Shown: positions 9,757-17,885 of the stretch, one piece after another
How positions within the stretch are numbered: the first letter of the stretch is position 1
Layout of the letters: every line of letters begins with the position of its first letter
Source: Agromyces sp. S2-1-8
Lineage (GTDB): Bacteria; Actinomycetota; Actinomycetes; Actinomycetales; Microbacteriaceae
Assembly (NCBI RefSeq): GCF_021129215.1
Contig: NZ_JAJOLP010000001.1
Coordinates: 868,001-932,000 of the forward strand
DNA: 64,000 nt
Direction of reading: 5' to 3'
The notes under the pieces: generated by a model
Database searches by the model: none
Seen by the model: only the letters and a program-made list of their open reading frames with translations
What the model was told of the DNA's origin: nothing
Position numbers and translations under genes: made by a program

Positions 9757-9914
9757 TCCCCCTGACCGAAGACCATCCTGTCGATGACAATAGCGCGACC
9801 GTGCCCGGAATCGTGCGGATTTCCGCGTCGCGACGCGCTCGGGCGCAAGAATCCTGACGGACGGTGAGTGACTTCGGCGTGCTCGCCGGGTAGCGTCGCC
9901 GGGGGAGGATGAGC

Positions 9915-10718
9915 ATGGCGGAGTGGTGGTCGACGCTCGACATCAACGGCTGGAGCATCGCCGGCATCGTGGTGACCCTGCTGGCCACCTGGATCCTGGC
10001 CCGGCTCTCCCGCAGGGGGGCGCGGGCGGCGATGGCGCGTGTGCCGAGCCTCGACGACGGGGTGCGACTGCTCGCCGAGCGCGTCGTCGGGTACACGGTG
10101 TGGCTCATCGGCATCGGCATCGCGCTGAGCTTCCTCGGCGGCTCGGTCCAGCCCATCCTCGCGATCGCCCTCGTCGTCGCGGTCGTGCTGGTCTTCGTGC
10201 TGCGGGGCATCGCCGACAACTTCGCGGCGAGCGTGGTGCTGCAGACGAGGCATCCGGTCGGGGTGGGAGACGAGCTCGAGGTGGGCGACGTCGTCGGCGT
10301 CGTCACCGAGCTGAACGGCCGGTCGGTGATCGTGCGCAGCTACGACGGCCGCACCGTGCACCTCCCGAACTCGCAGCTGCTCACCGAGGCGTTCTCGAAC
10401 AACTCGGCCCACGGGGCCCGGCGCAGCGAGATCGAGGTGCGCGCCGCCGCGAGCGGGACGCCGCGCGAGCTCATCGTCGAGGCGGTGAGCGGCACGCACG
10501 GGGTGCATCGCCGCGAGACGATCCAGTTGCGCCCGATCACCATCGGGCCCGACCGCGAGGTGTACCGCGTGCGCTTCTGGCATCATCCGGCCAACGGCGT
10601 CGCGGTGACGGCTGCCGTCGTCGACTCCGTCGCAACCGCGCTCGCCGAACGGGGGATCGGCGCCGTCGTGACGAGCGAACCGCCGCCCCCGCCGCTCGTC
10701 GCGCCGACGGAGTTCTGA
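9915..10718 (+). CDS. MscS family mechanosensitive ion channel
   Basis: The 267-residue product has three N-terminal membrane helices (about 10-30, 50-75, 80-100). The third is a Gly/Ala-rich pore helix (LRGIADNFAASVVLQTRHPV) followed by the beta domain GDELEVGDVVGVVTELNGRS and the LPNSQLLTEAFSNNS motif, the hallmarks of small-conductance mechanosensitive channels. The cytoplasmic alpha/beta domain fills the C-terminus and ends in a Pro-rich tail. I chose the ATG at 9915 because GGAGG at 9904-9908 has six-base spacing to it; the ATG at 9909 directly abuts that site. The likely role is release of solutes on hypo-osmotic shock. Confidence 0.88.
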   Translation: MAEWWSTLDINGWSIAGIVVTLLATWILARLSRRGARAAMARVPSLDDGVRLLAERVVGYTVWLIGIGIALSFLGGSVQPILAIALVVAVVLVFVLRGIADNFAASVVLQTRHPVGVGDELEVGDVVGVVTELNGRSVIVRSYDGRTVHLPNSQLLTEAFSNNSAHGARRSEIEVRAAASGTPRELIVEAVSGTHGVHRRETIQLRPITIGPDREVYRVRFWHHPANGVAVTAAVVDSVATALAERGIGAVVTSEPPPPPLVAPTEF

Positions 10719-10804
10719 CACGGCTGAACCGGCCGAGTCCGCGGGGCACGCGTACGGCATGATTGCTGGCGAGGGCCCGCGCGGTCCACGAGGAGGGGGA
10801 GCGA

Positions 10805-12079
10805 GTGTCGGCGACACCACAGGCACCGAGGGTGCGCGACCTCGCGATCCTGGCGATCCCGACGATCGTGGTCGGCATCGGCTCGGCGGTCATGCTGTGG
10901 CTGCTCGACCTCGCGGCCGAGTCGCTGCACGGCGTGATCTGGGAGAGCGTGCCCGACGCGATCGGCATCGGCCCCGACGCCCCGATCTGGATCTTCACGG
11001 TGCTCACGCTCACCGGAGCCGCGGTCGGGGCCGCCGTCTGGCTGCTGCCGGGGCACGGCGGGCCCGACTCTGCGCTGGGCGAGCTCGATGCGCCGCCGCC
11101 GAAGCTCATGGCCCTGCCCTCGCTCGCGCTCGTCGTCGTGCTCGGCCTCGCCGGCGGGGTCAGCCTCGGCCCCGAGAACCCGATCATCGGCATCAACACG
11201 GCGCTCACGATCGCCCTGCTCGCGAAGGTCGCCGCCAAGATCCCGACCCGACTCGCCGCGACACTCGCGATGGCCGCCACGATCGGCGCGCTGTTCGGCA
11301 CGCCGGTCGCGGCCGCGCTCGTGCTCACCGGAGCGGTCGCCGCCGTCAGGGGCGGCGGCTCGCTGTGGGACAAGCTCTTCCTGCCGCTCGCCGCGGCCGG
11401 CGCGGGCGCCATCACGATGCACGTGCTCGGCGGCTCGTCGCTCGCATTCGCGCTCGAGCCGATGGACGGCGTCGAGGCGATCGACCTCCTGAGCGGCACC
11501 GTCATCGCCGTGGTCGCTGCGGTGGTCGGCCTGATCGGCGTCTACCTGCTGCCGATCCTGCACCGCTTCTTCCACTCGATGCGGAACCCCCTCATCTACA
11601 CGACGCTCGGCGGCGCGCTGCTCGGCGTGCTCGGCATCATCGGCGGACCGGTCACGCTCTTCAAGGGCCTCGACGAGACCGGTGAACTGCTCACGAATCC
11701 CGACGACTTCTCGATCGGCCAGCTCGCCCTGTTCGCCGCCGTCAAGCTCGTGGCCCTCGTGATCGCCGCCGCCGCCGGATTCCGCGGCGGCCGCGTCTTC
11801 CCCATCGTGTTCATCGGCACGGCGCTCGGCCTGCTCGCGTACCACCTCGTGCCCGACATCCCGATCTCGCTCTCGGTCGCCTGCGCGGTGCTCGGCATCA
11901 CGCTCGTCGCCACTCGCGACGGCTGGATCGGCATCTTCCTCGGGGCCGCGATCGTCGGCGACACGACGGTGCTGCCGCTGCTCTGCGTGATCGTGCTGCC
12001 GGTGTGGCTCGTCGTGACGAAGGCGCCCGAGTTCATCGCCCACGAAGCCCCCGAGCCGTCGAAGGAGGTCGCCTCATGA
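10805..12079 (+). CDS. ClC-family chloride channel/ion exchanger
   Basis: The GTG at 10805 follows GAGGAGGGG and yields 424 residues with about ten to twelve membrane segments. Family motifs include GGVSLGPENPIIGINTAL (the GxxGPE-type selectivity segment) and AAGFRGGRVFPIVFIGTALG (the GGxF/P segment) near residue 325. There are no CBS domains, so this is the short bacterial form. The usual first signature is altered to a SLGPENP form, which some actinobacterial ClC proteins show. The start of the sulfate-permease-like gene overlaps the stop by 4 bp (ATGA), so expression is coupled. Confidence 0.85.
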   Translation: MSATPQAPRVRDLAILAIPTIVVGIGSAVMLWLLDLAAESLHGVIWESVPDAIGIGPDAPIWIFTVLTLTGAAVGAAVWLLPGHGGPDSALGELDAPPPKLMALPSLALVVVLGLAGGVSLGPENPIIGINTALTIALLAKVAAKIPTRLAATLAMAATIGALFGTPVAAALVLTGAVAAVRGGGSLWDKLFLPLAAAGAGAITMHVLGGSSLAFALEPMDGVEAIDLLSGTVIAVVAAVVGLIGVYLLPILHRFFHSMRNPLIYTTLGGALLGVLGIIGGPVTLFKGLDETGELLTNPDDFSIGQLALFAAVKLVALVIAAAAGFRGGRVFPIVFIGTALGLLAYHLVPDIPISLSVACAVLGITLVATRDGWIGIFLGAAIVGDTTVLPLLCVIVLPVWLVVTKAPEFIAHEAPEPSKEVAS

Positions 12080-13746
12080 CCGTGGCCCGCCCGCTCGTCG
12101 GCCTCGACCGGCACAACGTCCTCCGCGAGATCGTCGCGGGCGTCACGCTCATCGCGATCGCGATCCCCCTCAACATCGGCTACGCGCAGATCGCGGGCCT
12201 GCCGCCGACCGCCGGTCTCTACGCGCTCGTCGTGCCGACCGTCGTCTATGCGCTCGTCGTGTCGAGTCGGCAGGTCGTCGCCTCGCCCGACGCGGCGGCC
12301 GCGGCGCTCGTCGCGAGTTCGATCGGAGGGCTCGCCATCGCAGGCGACGCCGAGAACTACGCGACCCTCGCGCTCGCGCAGGCGATCCTCTGCGGTGTCA
12401 TGTTCATCGCGCTCGCCGTCTTCAAGCTCGGGTTCCTCGCGAACTTCCTCTCGAAGCCGATCCTCGTCGGCTTCGTCGGCGGCCTCGCCCTCGACATCCT
12501 CATCAGCCAGATCGCGAAGATGCTCGGCATCAAGATCCCGTCGGGCGGAGAGTTCATCGAGAAGACCACGGCGCTCATCGAGGGCCTGCCGACGATGAAC
12601 CTCGTCGCCGTCGCGATCTCGGTCGGCTCGGTCGCGGTGCTGCTCCTCGGCAAGCGGTTCCTCCGGGCCGTGCCGTGGGCGCTCGTCGTGCTCATCGTGA
12701 GCACGATCCTCGTCTACGTGCTCGACCTCGACGACGCCGGCGTCGACGTGCTCGGCGCGGTGCCGGCCGGCCCGCCGACGCTCACCTGGCCGGTCATCGA
12801 CTGGACGATGTGGTTCGCGCTCATCCCCTCGGCGATGGCGCTGACGCTCGTGACGACGGCCGAGGGCCTGCTCGTCTCCCGTTCGTACGGCGAGAAGCAC
12901 GGGTACTCGACGAACCCCAACCGCGACCTCCTCGCCTTCGGCCTCGGGAACATCGCCGCAGGAGCCTCGGGCAGCTTCGCCGTCGGCTCGTCGACGTCCC
13001 GCACCGCGGCCATGGACCAGGCGGGCTCGCGCACGCAGCTGCCCTCGCTCGTGCTCGCGGTCGGCACCCTGTTGCTGCTCCTGTTCGGCACGGCGTTGCT
13101 CGCCGACATCCCCTCCCCGGCGATCGGTGCGATCGTCGGCGTCGCGATCCTGCCGCTGCTCGGCGTGCGCGAGTTCGTCGACCTGTGGAAGGTCGACCGG
13201 TTCGAGTTCGGCGTCGGGGCGGCGTGTTTCCTCACGACCCTCTTCGTCGGCGCGATCCCCGGCATCCTCGTCGCCTTCGTGCTCGCCCTCATCAATCTCG
13301 CCCAGCGTGCCGCGAACCCCGCGATCGACGTGCTCGAGGCGGGCGGCGAGCCCGGTGACTCGCTGCTCGACGAGGCGCCGAAGGGTCACGTCACGGCGCC
13401 GGGCGTCATCGTCGTGCGCCTCGCCGCGCCGCTCTTCTTCGCGAACGGGTCGGTGTTCAGCGACGCCGTCAAGAAGGCCGTCCGCCGCGCGACGGCGGCC
13501 GGCAACGGACCGGTGCGCCACGTCGTGATCGACATGGAGGCCGTGACCGACATCGACGTGACCGGCGCCGAGAGCTTCGAGGCGCTGCTCGCCTGGCTCG
13601 ACGAGCACCACGTCGATCTGACGTTCAGCCGAATGCGCCCCGGCACCAGGGTGCGCCTGGCCGACTTCGGCCTGCTCGGCGACCGTGCCGTCTACCCGAC
13701 CAACCGCGACGCGATCGCCGCGCTCGTCACGACCGACCAGGAGTGA
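12076..13746 (+). CDS. SulP family anion transporter with C-terminal STAS domain
   Basis: The 556-residue protein has the SulP layout. A transmembrane part (20-430) contains AIAIPLNIGYAQIAGLPPTAGLY near the N-terminus and the GSSTSRTAAMDQAGSRTQ segment near residue 308. After it comes a cytoplasmic STAS domain (about 440-555) with the strand-helix motif HVVIDMEAVTDIDVTGAESF. SulP proteins carry sulfate, bicarbonate or other anions; the substrate here is undetermined. The ATG at 12076 overlaps the ClC stop, and the downstream DUF1254 gene follows without a gap, so this is the second gene of a transport operon. Confidence 0.88.
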   Translation: MTVARPLVGLDRHNVLREIVAGVTLIAIAIPLNIGYAQIAGLPPTAGLYALVVPTVVYALVVSSRQVVASPDAAAAALVASSIGGLAIAGDAENYATLALAQAILCGVMFIALAVFKLGFLANFLSKPILVGFVGGLALDILISQIAKMLGIKIPSGGEFIEKTTALIEGLPTMNLVAVAISVGSVAVLLLGKRFLRAVPWALVVLIVSTILVYVLDLDDAGVDVLGAVPAGPPTLTWPVIDWTMWFALIPSAMALTLVTTAEGLLVSRSYGEKHGYSTNPNRDLLAFGLGNIAAGASGSFAVGSSTSRTAAMDQAGSRTQLPSLVLAVGTLLLLLFGTALLADIPSPAIGAIVGVAILPLLGVREFVDLWKVDRFEFGVGAACFLTTLFVGAIPGILVAFVLALINLAQRAANPAIDVLEAGGEPGDSLLDEAPKGHVTAPGVIVVRLAAPLFFANGSVFSDAVKKAVRRATAAGNGPVRHVVIDMEAVTDIDVTGAESFEALLAWLDEHHVDLTFSRMRPGTRVRLADFGLLGDRAVYPTNRDAIAALVTTDQE

Positions 13747-13748
13747 AC

Positions 13749-14690
13749 ATGCCCATACCCGTCACCGTCGACAACTTCACGCGCGCCGAGACCGACACCA
13801 TGATCCGCAACATGCTGCCGATCATCGGCGGGCTGGGCGTGTTCCATCACGACCGCGAGCTCTCGCCGCTCGACCAGCAGCCCGTGATCCGGCAGAACCG
13901 CGACACGCTCTACTCGGTCGCGATCGTCGACATCGCGGACGGTGCGACACTGACGATTCCCGAGACCGCCGGCCGCTACCTCTCGGTGATGGTGATCAAC
14001 CAGGACCACTACATCAACCGGGTCTTCCACGAGGCCGGGCGCTACGAGCTCGCGCGCGCCGAGTTCGGCACCGACCTCGTCGTGATCGCCGCCCGGATCC
14101 TCTTCGACCCGGCGAGCGAGGCCGACCTCGCCGAGGTGCATCGCCTGCAGGACGGGCTGACGATCGAGGCGGCCGGGCAGCGCGTCTTCGACTCGCCCGA
14201 CTACGACACGGCGTCGCACACCGAGGTGCGCGACGCCCTGCTGGTCCTCGGTCGGACGATCGGCGGGCTCTCACACTGCTTCGGCAAGGCCTCCGAGGTC
14301 GACCCCGTGCGCCATCTCGTCGGAACCGCCCTCGGCTGGGGCGGCCTGCCCGACGACGAGGCGCAGTACCTCAACATCGAGCCGGGCCTGCCCCGCGGCC
14401 GGTACACGATGACCTTCGGTGCCGACGTGCCCGCCGACGCATTCTGGTCGCTCAGCGTCTACAACGGCGCCGGCTACTTCGAGCCGGGGCCGAGCGGGCT
14501 CACCAACGTCAACTCCGTCTTCGCGGTGAAGAACGACGACGGCACGACCACGATCCACCTCGGCGACTGGGGCGACGAGACTCCGAACCGCATCCCGCTG
14601 CCCGAGGGCTGGAACCTCCTCGTGCGGCTCTACCGTCCCCGACTCGACGACCTCGCGAACTGGCGGGTTCCCGAGATCGTCGCCGTCTGA
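13749..14690 (+). CDS. DUF1254/DUF1214 domain protein
   Basis: I chose the ATG at 13749, because AGGAG at 13738-13742 gives six-base spacing; a GTG at 13743 overlaps the previous stop but lacks a spaced ribosome site. The 313-residue protein is soluble with no signal peptide. The N-terminal half has the DUF1254 look (VIRQNRDTLYSVAIVDIADG, then GRYLSVMVINQDHY). The C-terminal half has the DUF1214 motifs FWSLSVYNGAGYF, NSVFAVKNDDGTTTIHLGDW and PLPEGWNLLVRLYRP. The biochemical role of the family is unknown. Its place between two transport genes is conserved-looking but unexplained. Confidence 0.8.
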   Translation: MPIPVTVDNFTRAETDTMIRNMLPIIGGLGVFHHDRELSPLDQQPVIRQNRDTLYSVAIVDIADGATLTIPETAGRYLSVMVINQDHYINRVFHEAGRYELARAEFGTDLVVIAARILFDPASEADLAEVHRLQDGLTIEAAGQRVFDSPDYDTASHTEVRDALLVLGRTIGGLSHCFGKASEVDPVRHLVGTALGWGGLPDDEAQYLNIEPGLPRGRYTMTFGADVPADAFWSLSVYNGAGYFEPGPSGLTNVNSVFAVKNDDGTTTIHLGDWGDETPNRIPLPEGWNLLVRLYRPRLDDLANWRVPEIVAV

Positions 14691-14719
14691 TCGATCAACG
14701 AACGACAGGAGCAACCACC

Positions 14720-15391
14720 ATGGGCAGCGTCATCGGAGACATCCTCCCCCTCGCCGTCGGAATCGCGATCAGCCCGATCCCGATCATCGCGGCGATCCTC
14801 ATGCTCCTGTCGCCGAAGGCGAAGGGCACGAGCGTCGGCTTCCTCATCGGCTGGGTGCTCGGCATCGTCGTCGCGGTCGTCGCGTTCACGCTGCTCGCGT
14901 CGGTGATCCCCGAATCCGACGCGGACGACTCGAAGCCGATCTCCGGCGTCATCAAGCTGCTGCTCGGTGCGCTCCTGCTGCTGCTCGCCGTCAAGCAGTG
15001 GCGCTCGCGGCCGAAGCCGGGCGAGGAGCCCGCGATGCCGAAGTGGATGTCGGCCATCGACCAGATGACGTTCGGCAAGGGCCTCGGCCTCGGCTTCCTG
15101 CTCTCCGCGGTCAACCCGAAGAACCTCATCATGGGCGTCGGCGCGGGCGTCGCGATCGGTTCGGCCGGGCTCTCGGGTGGCGAGCAGGCGATCGCGATCG
15201 TCGTCTTCGTGCTCATCGCGGCGTGCTCGGTCGCGATCCCGGTGATCGGCTACCTGCTCGCGTCGAAGCAGATGGCGGGCCCCCTCGAGTCGCTGCGGAA
15301 GTGGCTGGTGCACAACAACGCGGCCGTCATGGCGGTGCTGCTGCTCGTGATCGGCGTCGTCATGATCGGCAAGGGAATCGGGAGCTTCTGA
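14720..15391 (+). CDS. GAP/SfLAP family membrane protein
   Basis: The ATG at 14720 follows ACAGGAG with nine-base spacing; the product is 223 residues with six membrane helices. The first helix (ILPLAVGIAISPIPIIAAIL) and the later FLLSAVNPKNLIMGVGAGVAIG are characteristic of the GAP family (Pfam SfLAP, LysE-like fold). Mycobacterial members are linked to export of sulfolipid or glycopeptidolipid. A lipid- or small-molecule-exporter role is therefore plausible but unproven here. The stop is followed immediately by the GTG of the AI-2E-type permease. Confidence 0.8.
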   Translation: MGSVIGDILPLAVGIAISPIPIIAAILMLLSPKAKGTSVGFLIGWVLGIVVAVVAFTLLASVIPESDADDSKPISGVIKLLLGALLLLLAVKQWRSRPKPGEEPAMPKWMSAIDQMTFGKGLGLGFLLSAVNPKNLIMGVGAGVAIGSAGLSGGEQAIAIVVFVLIAACSVAIPVIGYLLASKQMAGPLESLRKWLVHNNAAVMAVLLLVIGVVMIGKGIGSF

Positions 15392-16576
15392 GTGACGGGG
15401 CACGGCGCGACCTCATCGACGGACGGCTCGGGGCGGGCGTTCGGGCGCGGCTCCCGCGTGCTCATCGCGCTCGCCGCGGCCGTCGTCCTCTTCGTCGGCG
15501 TCTGGTTCGCCCGCGACCTGCTCGCTCCCGCCGCGCTCGCCGCGGTCGTCGTGATCATCGCGTACCCGGTTCGGCGCCCGCTCGAACGTGCGGGGTGGCC
15601 GGTCTGGCTCGCCTCGACGGCCGTGATCGTCGTCGCGTACCTCATCCTCGCGGTGCTCGCGGTGCTGCTCGTCTACGCGGTCGGCCAGTTCGTCGCGATG
15701 CTGCCCGAGCTCGCGGACGACCTGCAGGCCACGGCCGGCGGCGTGGCCGACTGGCTGCAGGGCCTCGGCTTCTCCGCGCCGTCGGCGCAGACGGCACTCG
15801 GATGGCTCGACCCGGGCGCGATCGGCAAGGCCGCCCTCGGGGTCGCCGACCAGGTGCTCGGCTTCGCGACGGCGTTCTTCTTCGTGCTCGCATACGTGAT
15901 CTTCATGGCCGTCGACGGTGCGCGCTTCCGTGCGGCGTCGGCTGCGGCATCCGCGTGGATGTTCGGCAACGCGACCGCCGATCGCATCGCGACCCGCTAC
16001 TTCACGGGGGTTCGGCGCTACTACGTCGTGAACGCGACGTTCGGTGCGATCGTCGCCGTGCTCGACGGCCTGCTGCTGTGGGCCGTCGGCGTGCCGATCC
16101 CGGCCGTGTGGGCGATCCTCGCGTTCGTCACGAACTTCATCCCGAACATCGGGTTCGTCATCGGGCTCATCCCGCCCGCCATCCTCGCGCTCGTCGTCGG
16201 CGGCTGGCCGCTCATGCTCGCCGTCATCGCGATCTACTGCGTCATCAACGTCGTGCTGCAGGTGCTCGTGCAGCCGAAGTTCGTGAGCGACGCGGTCGGC
16301 CTGAGCCTCACGCTGACCTTCTTCTCGGTCGTGTTCTGGGCGTTCGTCATCGGGCCGATCGGCGCGATCCTGTCGGTGCCGCTGTCGCTGCTCGTGCGCG
16401 CCCTGCTGCTCGAGCCCGATCGCGGCGCCGTCGCGCTGCGCCGCCTCACCGGCGAGGGCGAGGACTCGCTGCGGACGTCGGGTTCACGCGACGTGCATGA
16501 TGACCTGCGGGCGGCGGAGCCCGAGAGTAGTACCCGAGGCCAGGAGGAATCCGATGTGGTGGAACAAGAAGCATGA
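15392..16576 (+). CDS. AI-2E family transporter, first of a tandem pair
   Basis: The GTG start directly abuts the preceding stop; the product is 394 residues. The layout is that of the PerM/AI-2E (DUF20) family. Two N-terminal helices lead to an amphipathic region (LPELADDLQATAGGVADWL), and a cluster of helices follows with IPAVWAILAFVTNFIPNIGF and VLQVLVQPKFVSDAVGLS, the family's most conserved segment. Members move diverse small molecules or ions; the AI-2 label is historical. The gene overlaps the next, paralogous gene by 23 bp. Confidence 0.85.
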   Translation: MTGHGATSSTDGSGRAFGRGSRVLIALAAAVVLFVGVWFARDLLAPAALAAVVVIIAYPVRRPLERAGWPVWLASTAVIVVAYLILAVLAVLLVYAVGQFVAMLPELADDLQATAGGVADWLQGLGFSAPSAQTALGWLDPGAIGKAALGVADQVLGFATAFFFVLAYVIFMAVDGARFRAASAAASAWMFGNATADRIATRYFTGVRRYYVVNATFGAIVAVLDGLLLWAVGVPIPAVWAILAFVTNFIPNIGFVIGLIPPAILALVVGGWPLMLAVIAIYCVINVVLQVLVQPKFVSDAVGLSLTLTFFSVVFWAFVIGPIGAILSVPLSLLVRALLLEPDRGAVALRRLTGEGEDSLRTSGSRDVHDDLRAAEPESSTRGQEESDVVEQEA

Positions 16577-17813
16577 GTCAGCGGAGACCGATCCGGCGCA
16601 CGCCGAGGGCGCGATGACCGCCGGGACACCGGTGCCGCACCGCAACGCGTTCATGCTGCTCGGGTTCGCGGGCCTCGTGATCACCCTGTTCGGCATCGCC
16701 GCGATCGGGTCGGTGTTCTCGGCGGTGTTCCTCGCGCTCGTGCTCGTGATCTGCGTGCACCCCGTGCGGCGCGGGCTCGAGCGGCGCGGCGTTCCGCGGG
16801 GCATCGCGACGCTCCTGGTGCTGCTCACCGTCGTCCTCCTGCTCGGCGGCTTCGTCTTCGCGCTCGTCATCTCGTTCGCGCAGTTCGCGACCCTGCTGCC
16901 CGAGTACGCCCCCGAGTTCGAGTCGTGGGCGACGGCGGCGTCGAAGTGGCTCTCGAGCCTCGGCGTCGGCCAGGAGCAGATCAACGCCCTCATGAGCTCG
17001 TTCGATCCGGGCAAGATCGTCGGCGCGCTGAGCGGGCTCGTCAGCAGCCTGCTCGGCGGGGCGCTGGGGTTCATCTCGTTCGCGGTGATCCTGCTGACGA
17101 TGCTCATCCTCATCACGTTCGACTCGTCGTACGTGCCGACGGTCGTCGCTGGCATCGGCCGCAAGCGGCCCGAGCTCGCGACGGGGCTCGTGCGATTCGC
17201 CAGCGGCGTCCGCCGGTACATGGTCGCGACGACGGGGCTCGGCGTCGCGCAGGGCCTCGTGAACTGGCTCGCGCTCGCGATCATGGGCATCCCGGGCGCG
17301 GCCCTCTGGGGCATGCTCTCCTTCCTGTGCAGCTTCATCCCGAACATCGGCTACTTCATCGCGATCGTGCCGCCGCTCGTGTTCGGCGCACTCGTCGGCG
17401 GCTGGCCGACCGTCGTCGCGGTGATCGTCGTCTACGGCCTCATCAACGCGGTGATCCAGTCGATCATCCAGCCGAAGGTCGTCGGCAACGCGGTCTCGCT
17501 CAGCCAGTCGCTCACGTTCGTCTCGGTGCTCGTGTGGGCCGTCGTGCTCGGCCCGATGGGCGCGATCCTCGCCGTTCCGCTCACGCTCCTGGTCCGTATG
17601 CTGCTCGTCGACTCGAACCCGTCGGTCGGCTGGGTGCTGCCGGCGCTCGGCGAGGTCGACGACGTGAAGCGCGAGATGGACGAGATCGACGCGGAGGCGA
17701 AGGTCGCCCGCATGCAGCGTCGCGAGGAGAAGCGGCACGAGCACGCGGCCGCTCGATCCGAGGGCGATCCCTCGCCCGACGACGACGGCGGAAGCGCGGG
17801 CACGTCCCGCTGA
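16554..17813 (+). CDS. AI-2E family transporter, second of a tandem pair
   Basis: The ATG at 16554 is preceded by a strong AGGAGG at 16542-16547 that lies within the end of the upstream gene; the product is 419 residues. It has the same order of helices as its neighbour, with LSFLCSFIPNIGYFIAIVPP and IIQPKVVGNAVSLSQSL matching the family signature. A C-terminal cytoplasmic tail (about 365-419) is rich in Arg, Glu and Asp. The two proteins are clearly paralogous but diverged, which argues for an old duplication and possibly a heteromeric transporter (inference). Confidence 0.85.
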   Translation: MWWNKKHESAETDPAHAEGAMTAGTPVPHRNAFMLLGFAGLVITLFGIAAIGSVFSAVFLALVLVICVHPVRRGLERRGVPRGIATLLVLLTVVLLLGGFVFALVISFAQFATLLPEYAPEFESWATAASKWLSSLGVGQEQINALMSSFDPGKIVGALSGLVSSLLGGALGFISFAVILLTMLILITFDSSYVPTVVAGIGRKRPELATGLVRFASGVRRYMVATTGLGVAQGLVNWLALAIMGIPGAALWGMLSFLCSFIPNIGYFIAIVPPLVFGALVGGWPTVVAVIVVYGLINAVIQSIIQPKVVGNAVSLSQSLTFVSVLVWAVVLGPMGAILAVPLTLLVRMLLVDSNPSVGWVLPALGEVDDVKREMDEIDAEAKVARMQRREEKRHEHAAARSEGDPSPDDDGGSAGTSR

Positions 17814-17828
17814 CGGGCCCCGAACGAA

Positions 17829-17866
17829 CGGATGCCTCGGCGAGCAGCTGCTCGCCGAGGCATCCG
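17829..17866. terminator. bidirectional terminator, perfect 38-nt palindrome
   Basis: Two 19-base arms meet without a spacer, each carrying the GGATGCCTCG motif in opposite orientation. It separates the convergent permease and sulfatase genes and ends the long transport operon. Confidence 0.85.
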
Positions 17867-17885
17867 TGTTCGGTGATGAGGTCGG

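Noticed and set aside
13743..13748. GTG at 13743 as the DUF1254 start
   Set aside because: The ATG at 13749 has the better spaced AGGAG, so the overlap start was not used.
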